Source: Streptomyces polyasparticus
Lineage (GTDB): Bacteria; Actinomycetota; Actinomycetes; Streptomycetales; Streptomycetaceae
Direction: 5' to 3'
Length of the DNA stretch: 64,000 bases
Assembly (NCBI RefSeq): GCF_014493765.1
Contig: NZ_JACTVJ010000006.1
Coordinates: 558,001 to 622,000, forward strand
The stretch's first letter is position 1, and the number at the start of each line of letters is the position of its first letter. The notes under the pieces were generated by a model that did no database searches, was not told the DNA's origin, and was given only the letters and a program-made list of their open reading frames with translations. The translations under genes were made by a program, and so were the position numbers. Of the stretch, positions 51,637 through 59,309 are shown in pieces.

Positions 51637-52020
51637 ATGCCAGCAGCCCCCGATGGCCCCCGCAGGGAGACCGTGACCGGTGTGCCGCGCCAGGCGCGGC
51701 GACCGCTCGGGCACACCGCCGCGCGCTCGGAGATCGACGAGCAGACGACCGTCGGCACGACCTATGTACGGTCCCTGATGCGCAGCCAGTTGAGAGCCGG
51801 GCTGACCGCACTCGGCGTACTGATCCTCTTCGTGGGCACCCTGCCGCTGCTCTTCATGCTCCCCGAGTCCGTGACGGGCTCCGAGGTCTCCCCGACCCTG
51901 TGGGTCTGGCTGTCCCTGGGCGTCGGCGTGTATCCGGTGATGCTCCTGATAGCCCGCTGGTACGTCCGCAGGGCCGAGCGCAACGAGCGGGACTTCACGG
52001 GACTCGTCGAAGGGCGCTGA
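51637..52020 (+). CDS. Small two-helix membrane protein, putative symporter subunit
   Basis: A 127-residue protein with a ~45-residue charged N-terminus and two membrane helices (LTALGVLILFVGTLPLLFML and LWVWLSLGVGVYPVMLLIA), ending in YVRRAERNERDF. This layout and ending resemble the short DUF485/DUF4212-type proteins encoded just before sodium:solute symporters, which is exactly its place here, 56 bp before the symporter. Partner role is inferred from position and shape, not from strong similarity. Confidence 0.78.
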   Translation: MPAAPDGPRRETVTGVPRQARRPLGHTAARSEIDEQTTVGTTYVRSLMRSQLRAGLTALGVLILFVGTLPLLFMLPESVTGSEVSPTLWVWLSLGVGVYPVMLLIARWYVRRAERNERDFTGLVEGR

Positions 52021-52083
52021 GCCCGTGAACCACCGAAGGACGCCGAGCCCTTGAACCACCGAAGGACACCGAGCCCGTGAACC
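52019..52083 (+). repeat. 26-bp tandem repeat joining one gene's stop to the next gene's start
   Basis: Units 52019-52044 and 52045-52070 plus a 13-bp partial at 52071-52083, core GAGCCCGTGAACCACCGAAG. The first unit begins in the TGA of the small membrane protein. Each unit carries a GTG or TTG followed by AACC, so the symporter's start codon and GAAGGA ribosome site are presented up to three times, in rotating frames. Confidence 0.92.
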
Positions 52084-53945
52084 AGACCTACGCGGTGACC
52101 GCCGTGACGGTCGTGGTGCTCGCCACGGTCCTCATCGGCGCCCTGGGCCTGCGGATCTCCCGTACGACCTCGGACTTCTACGTCGCGTCCCGCACCGTCC
52201 AGCCCGGCCTCAACGCGGCGGCCATCAGCGGCGAGTACCTCTCCGCCGCCTCCTTCCTCGGCGTCGCGGGCCTGGTGCTCCTGCAGGGCCCGGACATGCT
52301 CTGGTACCCGGTCGGCTACACCGCCGGCTATCTCGTGCTGCTCATCCTGGTCGCGGCCCCGCTGCGCCGCTCCGGTGCGTACACGCTCTCCGACTTCGCC
52401 GAGGCCCGCCTCGAATCCCATACGGTGCGCCGCTTCGCGAGCCTCTTCGTCGTGGGCATCGGCTGGCTCTATCTGCTGCCCCAACTCCAGGGCGCCGGGC
52501 TCACCCTGGAGATCCTCACCGGCTCGCCCGACTGGGTCGGCAGCCTGGTCGTGGCCCTGGTCGTCACGGGCGCGGTCGCGGCCGGCGGCATGCGCTCGAT
52601 CACCTTCGTACAGGCCTTCCAGTACTGGCTGAAGCTCACCGCGCTGCTCGTCCCCGCGCTGTTTCTGGTGGTCGCCTGGTTCGGCGACAACACCCCGCGC
52701 GCCACGTTCGACGCCCCGGCCGTCTTCCGCGAGCACACGTCGGTGCGCATCGACGACACCGTACGCATCGAGCTCGACGCCCCGATCAAGCTCACCGTCG
52801 ACGGAACGATCGACGACACCGCGTACGAGAAGCAGCGCGTCGCGCTCGGCGAAGGCACCCACCGCGTCGAGGCCGGCACCCGGCTGGGCTTTCCGGCGGG
52901 CACACCCGTGCCGGAGACCAAGGAACACACCGGGACCGGCACCTCCAACTGGTCACGGCCGCTCGCCGGCGACCGTGACGAGTACCGGCTCTACGCCACG
53001 TACGGACTGATCCTCGCCACGTTCCTCGGCACCATGGGCCTGCCCCATGTCGCCGTCCGCTTCTACACCAGCCCCAACGGACGCGCGGCCCGCCGCACCA
53101 CGCTCGTCGTGCTCGGCCTGGTCGGCGCCTTCTATCTCCTTCCGCCCGTCTACGGCGCGCTCGGCCGGATCTACGCCCCCGAACTCTCGCTCACCGGCGA
53201 CGCCGACGCGGCCGTGCTCGTGCTGCCCGAGCGGCTCATCGGGGGAGTGGGCGGCGATCTGCTCGGCGCGCTGCTCGCGGGCGGCGCGTTCGCGGCGTTC
53301 CTGTCCACCGCGTCCGGTCTGACGCTCGCGGTGGCCGGGGTGCTGCACCAGGACGTGCTCCCCGCGCGCGGGGTCGGGCACTTCAGGATCGCGGCCGTGC
53401 TCGCGATGGCCGCCCCCTTCGGGGTCTCGCTGATCGCGACCAATGTGCCGGTCGCCGACGCGGTCGGGCTGGCCTTCGCCGTATCGGCCTCGTCGTTCTG
53501 TCCGCTCCTCGTGCTCGGCATCTGGTGGCGCAGGCTCACCCCGCCGGGCGCCGTGGCCGGTCTGGTCATCGGGGGAGGGGCGGCGCTCACCGCCGTGCTC
53601 GCGACCCGCACCGGACTGCCCTCGGCGGGCTGGGCGCACACGCTGCTCGCCTGGCCCGCGGTGTGGTCGGTGCCGCTCGGCTTCCTCACGATGATCGCCG
53701 TATCGCTGCTCACACCGTCCCGTATCCCCACGGGCACGGCGGCGATCCTGGCCCGGCTGCATCTGCCGGAGGACTTCTCCGAACGGCGCCGCGGCGAACA
53801 GCCGCTGCGTGAACTGCGGGCCCACGACAAGCGTGCAGTGCAGTACGACAAGCGCGCAGTGCGGGACGGCGGGCGGCGCACGGACGCGCGCGGCGAGCGC
53901 CGTGCGCGTCCGCACGGCGAACAGCAGGAGGCGGGCGAGCGATGA
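52077..53945 (+). CDS. Sodium:solute symporter (ActP-like, cation/acetate type)
   Basis: A 622-residue SSS-family transporter with about 13 membrane helices. Family features: ISRTTSDFYVASRTVQPGLN, ISGEYLSAASFLGVAGLV (sodium-site region), VGYTAGYLVLLILVAAPL and LGTMGLPHVAVRFYTSPN. An extracytoplasmic insert of ~90 residues (~220-310) is larger than in E. coli ActP. The C-terminal ~60 residues are a charged tail with DKRAV repeats. GTG start; the ribosome site is inside the 26-bp repeat. It is encoded between a LytTR regulator and its kinase, overlapping the latter by four bases. Probable substrate: a short carboxylate. Confidence 0.92.
   Translation: MNQTYAVTAVTVVVLATVLIGALGLRISRTTSDFYVASRTVQPGLNAAAISGEYLSAASFLGVAGLVLLQGPDMLWYPVGYTAGYLVLLILVAAPLRRSGAYTLSDFAEARLESHTVRRFASLFVVGIGWLYLLPQLQGAGLTLEILTGSPDWVGSLVVALVVTGAVAAGGMRSITFVQAFQYWLKLTALLVPALFLVVAWFGDNTPRATFDAPAVFREHTSVRIDDTVRIELDAPIKLTVDGTIDDTAYEKQRVALGEGTHRVEAGTRLGFPAGTPVPETKEHTGTGTSNWSRPLAGDRDEYRLYATYGLILATFLGTMGLPHVAVRFYTSPNGRAARRTTLVVLGLVGAFYLLPPVYGALGRIYAPELSLTGDADAAVLVLPERLIGGVGGDLLGALLAGGAFAAFLSTASGLTLAVAGVLHQDVLPARGVGHFRIAAVLAMAAPFGVSLIATNVPVADAVGLAFAVSASSFCPLLVLGIWWRRLTPPGAVAGLVIGGGAALTAVLATRTGLPSAGWAHTLLAWPAVWSVPLGFLTMIAVSLLTPSRIPTGTAAILARLHLPEDFSERRRGEQPLRELRAHDKRAVQYDKRAVRDGGRRTDARGERRARPHGEQQEAGER
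53823..53864 (+). repeat. 21-bp in-frame repeat in the symporter C-terminal tail
   Basis: Units 53823-53843 and 53844-53864 (core ACGACAAGCG.GCAGTGC) encode HDKRAVQ and YDKRAVR in the cytoplasmic tail, shortly before the stop that overlaps the kinase gene. Confidence 0.8.
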
Positions 53946-55153
53946 CCGGTATCGGGATTGCGGCCCTGGTCGTGGCGGGCGTGGTCGTGCTCGCGGCCGG
54001 GATCCTGCTCGGCCGCTTCACGGCCCGCCGCGGCGAGGTCGATCTCGACCTCGGCACCCCGGTCGAGCGCGCCACCTTCCACACCCTGCACACCGCCTCG
54101 CTCGCCGCGCCCCCGCTGCGCGCCGGCCTCACCGAGGACACCGCCCGCAAGGCCGCCAAACGGCTGCGCTCGCTGCTTGGCACCGAAGCCCTGTGCCTGA
54201 CCGACCGCGAACGCGTCCTCGCCTGGGACGGGCCCGGGCTCGGCCACCACAACGAACCCGTGATGCGCCGGGTCGGCCAACTCCTCGACTCCGGGCGCAG
54301 CTTGAGCGTGCACACCGAGTGCGAGCTGCCCGAATGCCCGCTGCGCTGGGCCGTCGTCGCCCCGCTCACCGGCGAGGACGGCATACTCGGCGCGCTGGTC
54401 GCCTACGGCTCACGCGAGTCCGCCGTCCTGGTGCGGGCCGCCACCGAAGTGGCCCGCTGGGTCTCCGTACAGCTGGAACTCGCCGAACTCGACCGCTCCC
54501 GTACCCGCCTCATAGAGGCCGAGATCCGCGCCCTGCGCGCCCAGATCTCCCCGCACTTCATCTTCAACTCGCTGGCCGCGATCGCGTCCTTCGTCCGTAC
54601 CGACCCCGAGCGGGCCCGCGAACTCCTCCTGGAATTCGCCGACTTCACCCGCTACTCCTTCCGCAGGCACGGCGACTTCACCACCCTCGCCGACGAACTG
54701 CGCTCCATCGAGCAGTACCTCGCACTCGCCGGAGCCCGCTTCGGCGACCGACTCCAGGTGACCCTCCAGGTCGCGCCCGAGGTGCTGCCGGTCGCGCTGC
54801 CTTTCCTGTGTCTGCAGCCGCTGGTCGAGAACGCCGTCAAGCACGGCCTGGAGGACTCGCGGGACAAGTGCCGTATCTCCATCTCCGCGCAGGACGAGGG
54901 CGCCGAGGCCCTGGTCGTCATCGAGGACGACGGCGTCGGCATGGATCCGGCGCTCCTGCGCCGGATCCTCGCGGGCGAGCAACTGCCGCAGGGTGCCGGC
55001 TCCAACGGCCTCGGCCTGTCCAACGTCGACGACCGGCTGCGGCAGGTGTACGGGGACGACCACGGCCTCGTCATCGAGACGGGGCAGGGCGCGGGCATGA
55101 AGATCACCGTACGGGTGCCCAAGTACCGGGCAGGGGTGCACTCGAGCCGGTGA
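53942..55153 (+). CDS. LytS/YehU-type sensor histidine kinase
   Basis: A 403-residue kinase. One N-terminal membrane helix (IGIAALVVAGVVVLAAGILLG), then a GAF-like sensor (~60-180), then the His_kinase domain with phospho-His in QISPHFIFNSLAAIA and the HATPase (PLVENAVKHGLE, VIEDDGVGMDP, NGLGLSNVDDRL). Its ATG overlaps the symporter stop, so transporter and kinase are made together. It most likely phosphorylates the LytTR regulator at 50275-51051, with the symporter possibly acting as co-sensor. Confidence 0.93.
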   Translation: MTGIGIAALVVAGVVVLAAGILLGRFTARRGEVDLDLGTPVERATFHTLHTASLAAPPLRAGLTEDTARKAAKRLRSLLGTEALCLTDRERVLAWDGPGLGHHNEPVMRRVGQLLDSGRSLSVHTECELPECPLRWAVVAPLTGEDGILGALVAYGSRESAVLVRAATEVARWVSVQLELAELDRSRTRLIEAEIRALRAQISPHFIFNSLAAIASFVRTDPERARELLLEFADFTRYSFRRHGDFTTLADELRSIEQYLALAGARFGDRLQVTLQVAPEVLPVALPFLCLQPLVENAVKHGLEDSRDKCRISISAQDEGAEALVVIEDDGVGMDPALLRRILAGEQLPQGAGSNGLGLSNVDDRLRQVYGDDHGLVIETGQGAGMKITVRVPKYRAGVHSSR

Positions 55154-55186
55154 CGGGGCGCGGCCGTCGGAACGCAGCGGCGGCCG

Positions 55187-55690
55187 TCAGAACAGATGGA
55201 TCGCCAAATGCCCGAGCGGCAGCCCCAGTTCCCAGGCCGGCGTCCACACCTGCTCGTCCTCGTCGACCTCGATGCCCACCCGCTGCCACTGCAGCGAGGA
55301 GTCCAGATCGGCCGCGAGCAGCTCGGTGCGCTGCAGCCACTCCCAGGTCTCCGTCGCCAGCGCGAGATCCGGCCCGCCGCCCTCGGCGGTGCGGCGCTCC
55401 ATCCGCTCGTGCACCCACTCCTGCCAGGGATGGCCGTACGCGGTCAGCGAGAGCCACTCGTCGAGCTGCGACACCACGCGGATACCGGCGAGCTCGTCGG
55501 CCTGGTCGGACAGATAGATGGTGAGCGCGAGCGTCTGCCGGCCGGCCCGGAACTCGAGGGTGCTCGACGGGACGAGGTCTCCGGTGCGCAGCAGCTCGTC
55601 GGCGATGTACTCCGCGTACAGCCATGCCATCGGCACGGCCAGCTCGCCGGTACCCCTGCCGTTACTCCTGTCGGGCAGCAACCGATCCAC
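55187..55690 (-). CDS. Conserved hypothetical protein
   Basis: A 167-residue soluble, acidic protein with many Trp residues (LDEWLSLTAYGHPWQEWVHE, ATETWEWLQRTELL, VWTPAWELGL). No motif or family recognised. The GTG start follows GGGAG; MAWLYAEYIADELL further in is an alternative start. It is convergent with the kinase gene and upstream of nothing on its strand. Codon-position bias supports coding. Confidence 0.7.
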   Translation of the reverse strand: MDRLLPDRSNGRGTGELAVPMAWLYAEYIADELLRTGDLVPSSTLEFRAGRQTLALTIYLSDQADELAGIRVVSQLDEWLSLTAYGHPWQEWVHERMERRTAEGGGPDLALATETWEWLQRTELLAADLDSSLQWQRVGIEVDEDEQVWTPAWELGLPLGHLAIHLF

Positions 55691-55968
55691 CTACTCCCTT
55701 TCTCTGCCCCCTCGGGGCTCCTCCGAGCCCCGAGGGGTCAGCCTTCACCGTCGGGCGCGCACGTGGGTCCGGCTTTACTCAACTGGACACAGTGGTTTCG
55801 AAATCGACCCCTCCGCGGCAGACGGAAGGGGCGTCACGTGCGCTGTGGTGCGGGCGGTGCACAAGGGGCTTGGCGCACCTGGTCCTCGCCTCACACTAAG
55901 GGCGGTGGGGGACCGGAGTTCGCCATGATCTGGAGGTTCAGGGGGTGAGGCTGCTCACGCCCGGGGCG

Positions 55969-56520
55969 TCAGTGCAGGGGCCCCGCGCCGTATCCGGGCA
56001 GCACGGTCCTGAGCCGCCGAAGGGCGTAGTGCGAACGGGACTTGACGGTTCCCGCCGGGATGCCCAGCGCCTGTGCGGCCTCTGTCACCGAGTGCCCGCG
56101 GTAGTAGAGCTGTACGAGTACGTCACGGTGTTCGCGGCGCAGCGTCGTGAGCGCCTCGCGGACATCGAGCGCGATCACCGACCGCTCCTCGTGCCCGTCG
56201 CCTATCACATGCACGGGCGCGTGCTCCATGCCCTCCGCGCCGACCTCGGTGGGCCGTGCGTTGCGGGCCCTGCGCGCATCGATCGCGAGCCGCCGGCCGA
56301 CCGTGAACAGCCACGGCCGCATCGAGTCGTGATCGCTGCGCAGCGCCTCGGGGTGCTGCCATGCGCGCACCAAGGTCTCCTGGACCAGGTCCTCCGCGCG
56401 CTGCCGGTCGCCGTAGGTCAGGCCGAGCAGAAAGCCGAACAGGGCGCGTCCATGGGCTTCCTGCAGTTCGGCCAGTTCCTGCTCGGGGGTGCGGGTGGGG
56501 TGCTCCATGGCGGTGGTCAC
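55969..56520 (-). CDS. ECF-type RNA polymerase sigma factor
   Basis: A 183-residue sigma-70 family protein. Region 2: LFGFLLGLTYGDRQRAEDLV and ETLVRAWQHPEAL, then RPWLFTVGRRLAIDARR. Region 4: LTTLRREHRDVLVQLYYRGH and SVTEAAQALGIPAGTVKSRS. Regions 1.1 and 3 are absent, so ECF class. The GTG start has GGAGGAG at good spacing; the ATG four codons later is an alternative. No anti-sigma gene is adjacent; the zinc-finger anti-sigma gene at 49441-50088 is the only candidate in the window. Divergent from the CapA-like gene. Confidence 0.93.
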   Translation of the reverse strand: MTTAMEHPTRTPEQELAELQEAHGRALFGFLLGLTYGDRQRAEDLVQETLVRAWQHPEALRSDHDSMRPWLFTVGRRLAIDARRARNARPTEVGAEGMEHAPVHVIGDGHEERSVIALDVREALTTLRREHRDVLVQLYYRGHSVTEAAQALGIPAGTVKSRSHYALRRLRTVLPGYGAGPLH

Positions 56521-56904
56521 CGTTGACTCCTCCGGTTGGTCGCCGCGTCGCCGTGAACGTAACCGCGGGGCCGGAGCGTGCGGAGCGCCCGTGCGGCGCC
56601 AGTCGAGCGGGCGGCCGAGCCGTGCGCCGAACGGTTCCGGCGCAGGTCGAGCGGTGCGACGAACGGTGCGACGAACGGCCATGCGAACGGCGGGGTGAAT
56701 TCCCGCGTGCCCCGGCCCGGCGGTCCGGAGAAATCGAAGATCCCGGAATTGGGTGATTAGCTTCCGTTTCCGCCAAGTCGTTCCGTATTCGTGATGAACG
56801 CGGCAAAGCTCCTTGACTTCCCGTCAGCCCCCGGATGGATTCGATTGCGGAGATTGCGCTCGCGCTCCGCCGGTTCATTCACCACTCATGGAAAGTCACG
56901 GTCG
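56521..56904. other. 384-bp divergent spacer, sigma factor / CapA-like gene
   Basis: No gene is supported. The part near 56640-56690 has the direct repeat GGTGCGACGAAC twice. The stretch 56740-56900 is relatively AT-rich for this genome and contains a TTGACT (56813-56818) resembling a -35 without a convincing -10. Likely promoter DNA for both flanking genes. Confidence 0.45.
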
Positions 56905-58110
56905 ATGACTGAACGCACTGGTTCATTCCGTGCACACACCGCACGTGCGGCACTCGCCGCGCTGCTGACGGCCGCCGTCGTGGGTTGCAGCGCCGGGCAG
57001 CCCGACCCCGCACCAGGGCCCGAGTCCTCGAAGAAGCCACCCGCCCCGTCCGCCGCCGGCGGCCCCGCCCCCGCGCCCGCCAAGGGGTTCACCCTCGTGG
57101 CGTCCGGCGACGTCCTGCCGCACGCGTCGATCATCCGCCAGGCCAACGCCGACGCGGGCGGCGACGGCTACGACTTCCGCCCGATGCTGCTCGGTGTGAA
57201 GCCGGTGATCTCCAAGGCGGATCTGGCCATCTGCCACATGGAGACCGTGTACGGAGCGAACGGCGACTACACCGGCTACCCGGCCTTCAAGTCCCCGCCC
57301 CAGGTCGCCGCCGCGCTCGCCGCGACCGGCTACGACTCCTGCTCCACCGCCTCGAACCACACGCTCGACGCGGGCGCCGCGGGCATCCGCCGTACCCTCG
57401 ACGCGCTGGACAAGGCCGGCGTGCGGCACGCCGGTTCGGCCCGCAGCGCGGCCGAGGCCAAGCGGCCCACGATCCTGCGGGCCGGCGGCGCCAAGGTCGC
57501 CCATCTCGCGTACAGCTACGGCACCAACGGCTATCCGCTCCCCAAGGGACAGCCCTGGGCGCTCAACCTGATCAATGAGAAGAAGATCATCGCGGACGCG
57601 CGTGCGGCCCGCAGGGCGGGCGCCGACGTGGTCGTGGTGAGCCCGCACTGGGGCACCGAATGGCAGGACGCACCCGACGCGCGCCAACTCCGCCTCGCCA
57701 AGCGCCTCACGGCCTCGAAGACCGGCGGCCGCCCCGACATCGACCTCATCATCGGTACGCACGCCCATGTGCCGCAGCCGTACGAGAAGGTCAACGGCAC
57801 CTGGGTGATCTACGGGATGGGCGACCAGATCGCCGGCGAGATGATCAACTACTCCGGCTCCTCCGACCCGCGCGGCAACCAGGGCACGATCGGCCGCTTC
57901 ACCTTCGTACCGCCGCAGCAGGCCGGCGGCCGGTGGCAGGTGTCCCGGGCGGAGTTCATCCCGCAGTGGTTCGACACGGGCGACGGCCGCGTGGTGAACC
58001 TCAACGCCGCGATCAAGCGCGGCGCCGACTACACCGACCTGCGGGACCGTATCCGGCGGATCACGCTCAGCCGGGGTGGGGTCAAGGATGGGCTGATGAT
58101 GGGCAGTTGA
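56905..58110 (+). CDS. CapA-family lipoprotein (poly-gamma-glutamate-type metallophosphatase)
   Basis: A 401-residue lipoprotein: signal and lipobox AAVVGCSAG (Cys ~29), then a Pro/Ala-rich linker. The CapA domain shows LVASGDVLPH, LAICHMETVYG, STASNHTLDAGAAGI, VSPHWGTEWQ and LIIGTHAHVPQPYEKV, the metal-binding residues of this calcineurin-like fold. CapA/PgsA proteins take part in poly-gamma-glutamate or capsule export; in Streptomyces the role is unknown. The ATG (MTERTG) is chosen because it gives a normal-length signal peptide. A strong terminator follows. Confidence 0.9.
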   Translation: MTERTGSFRAHTARAALAALLTAAVVGCSAGQPDPAPGPESSKKPPAPSAAGGPAPAPAKGFTLVASGDVLPHASIIRQANADAGGDGYDFRPMLLGVKPVISKADLAICHMETVYGANGDYTGYPAFKSPPQVAAALAATGYDSCSTASNHTLDAGAAGIRRTLDALDKAGVRHAGSARSAAEAKRPTILRAGGAKVAHLAYSYGTNGYPLPKGQPWALNLINEKKIIADARAARRAGADVVVVSPHWGTEWQDAPDARQLRLAKRLTASKTGGRPDIDLIIGTHAHVPQPYEKVNGTWVIYGMGDQIAGEMINYSGSSDPRGNQGTIGRFTFVPPQQAGGRWQVSRAEFIPQWFDTGDGRVVNLNAAIKRGADYTDLRDRIRRITLSRGGVKDGLMMGS

Positions 58111-58126
58111 GAGCAGGTCGCAGAGG

Positions 58127-58169
58127 GACCACGGGCCGCAGCCGTGCCTCATGGCTGCGGCCCGTGGTC
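58127..58169 (+). terminator. Strong hairpin terminator after the CapA-like gene
   Basis: GACCACGGGCCGCAGCC (58127-58143) and GGCTGCGGCCCGTGGTC (58153-58169) form a perfect 17-bp stem with a nine-base loop, followed by TTG. Confidence 0.9.
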
Positions 58170-58246
58170 TTGCACGTTGTCACTCGGCGCGCGGCACCGA
58201 GGACTTGGCCGGCCTGAGAGGATGAAGGCAAAACGGGGAGGCAGAC

Positions 58247-58693
58247 ATGCGTGGGCGACCTGTCCTTGGAGCAGCCGTCGCGCTGCTCGCAGCAGCGGGC
58301 TGCGGCTCCAGCAGCTCCGGCGACGCTGGGGGTGCCCCTCGAGCCGGTGATCCACCCCCAGACGCTGCGCAAGCGGTGGAACGCTACGTCGAAGCTCTGA
58401 ATGATCGAGACATCAACGCGCTGCTGGATGTCGGCGCCGCCCCTGACGAACGGTGGTTCAGGCAGCAGGCCGACGAGCTCATCGAGGCCAACGGTGGCAA
58501 GGGGTTCACGATCACCAAAGCGCCCATCGAGTACGAGCAGATGGGGGACTACATGGGAAAGGCGGCTCTGACGGCGTCGGCCAAGGAAGGGCAGCCCCTC
58601 CGGCAGTCGGTGGACCTGCTGCACGAGAACAACCGTTGGCACGTGGTGCTGTTCACGTGGCCCGAGGGGGACAAGGCCACTTCGGCGACCTAG
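58247..58693 (+). CDS. Small lipoprotein of unknown function
   Basis: A 148-residue lipoprotein with signal and lipobox LLAAAGCGSS (Cys ~19). The mature part has an NTF2-like/DUF4878 pattern: AQAVERYVEALNDRDINALL at the start, then VDLLHENNRWHVVLFTW at the end. NTF2-like lipoproteins of this kind are common in actinobacteria without known roles. GGGGAGG precedes the ATG. It ends 2 bp from the convergent universal stress gene. Confidence 0.8.
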   Translation: MRGRPVLGAAVALLAAAGCGSSSSGDAGGAPRAGDPPPDAAQAVERYVEALNDRDINALLDVGAAPDERWFRQQADELIEANGGKGFTITKAPIEYEQMGDYMGKAALTASAKEGQPLRQSVDLLHENNRWHVVLFTWPEGDKATSAT

Positions 58694-58695
58694 GG

Positions 58696-59157
58696 CTACG
58701 GCACCACGGTGACGGGCCAGCGGCCCGCCTTCACGAGACGTACCGCCACGGACCCGACGATCCGGTGTCCTGCCTGCTCGGACGCGCCCACGATCACGGC
58801 GTCCGCCTTGAGCTCGTCGGCGGCGGTGACCAGGCCGTTGTACGGGTCGCCGCGGAACGTGTGGAACTCCCAGCGCACCGAGAAGATGTCCTTCACCCGC
58901 TCGGTCGCGTCCTTGATCTCCGCGATGAGCCCCTCGGCGATCTCGTCGGTCACCTCGCCGACCGGGGCGCCGAGCGCGGCTCCCGCCGCCATCACGGGCT
59001 GTACGTAGACCACGGCGAGCAGCGCGTTCTGCCGTCGTGCGAGGCCTCCCGCGTAGGCGGCCGCGCGCAGCGAGGTGTCGGAGCCGTCGACCCCGACCAT
59101 GATCACCTTGGGGCCGTCCGTACCGCGTTCGAACTGGGTCGTCTGCTCTTCGCTCAC
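58696..59157 (-). CDS. Universal stress protein, UspA family
   Basis: A 153-residue single-domain Usp. VIMVGVDGSDTSLRAAAYAG is the N-terminal strand and ATP-binding Asp. The C-terminal loop reads GASEQAGHRIVGSVAVRLV, close to the G-x2-G-x9-G-S/T ATP motif though the first Gly spacing differs. No signal. GTG start without SD; AGGCTA on the top strand (59164-59169) gives TAGCCT on the gene strand, six bases before the GTG, fitting a leaderless mRNA. Divergent from lysX. Confidence 0.9.
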   Translation of the reverse strand: MSEEQTTQFERGTDGPKVIMVGVDGSDTSLRAAAYAGGLARRQNALLAVVYVQPVMAAGAALGAPVGEVTDEIAEGLIAEIKDATERVKDIFSVRWEFHTFRGDPYNGLVTAADELKADAVIVGASEQAGHRIVGSVAVRLVKAGRWPVTVVP

Positions 59158-59198
59158 GCTGTGAGGCTAGCCGAGCACGCGCCGGGTGCGACCCTGCG

Positions 59199-59275
59199 GG
59201 CCCCGCTTTGAGGGCGGCAGTGACGTGACGGCCCTGCTCAGAGGGCGGATGTGACCCGGTGGGCCCTGCTCGACG
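59199..59275. repeat. 31/32-bp tandem repeat in the uspA-lysX divergent spacer
   Basis: Units 59199-59229 and 59230-59261, and a partial third from 59262, share GGCCCTGCTC and GAGGGCGG. Unlike the other arrays it lies between two gene starts, about 40 bp before each, so it changes promoter spacing rather than a protein end. Confidence 0.8.
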
Positions 59276-59297
59276 GGCGGGCGGGCGTGGCTGTTCT

Positions 59298-59303
59298 TAG
59301 AGT
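59298..59303 (+). promoter_or_regulatory. -10 box for a leaderless lysX transcript
   Basis: TAGAGT ends six bases before the ATG at 59310 and no SD is present, the usual leaderless arrangement. Confidence 0.5.
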
Positions 59304-59309
59304 CGGTCC

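Noticed and set aside
56791-56904. N-terminal extension of the CapA-like protein (start at 56791)
   Set aside because: It would place ~38 residues before the signal peptide and lacks an SD.
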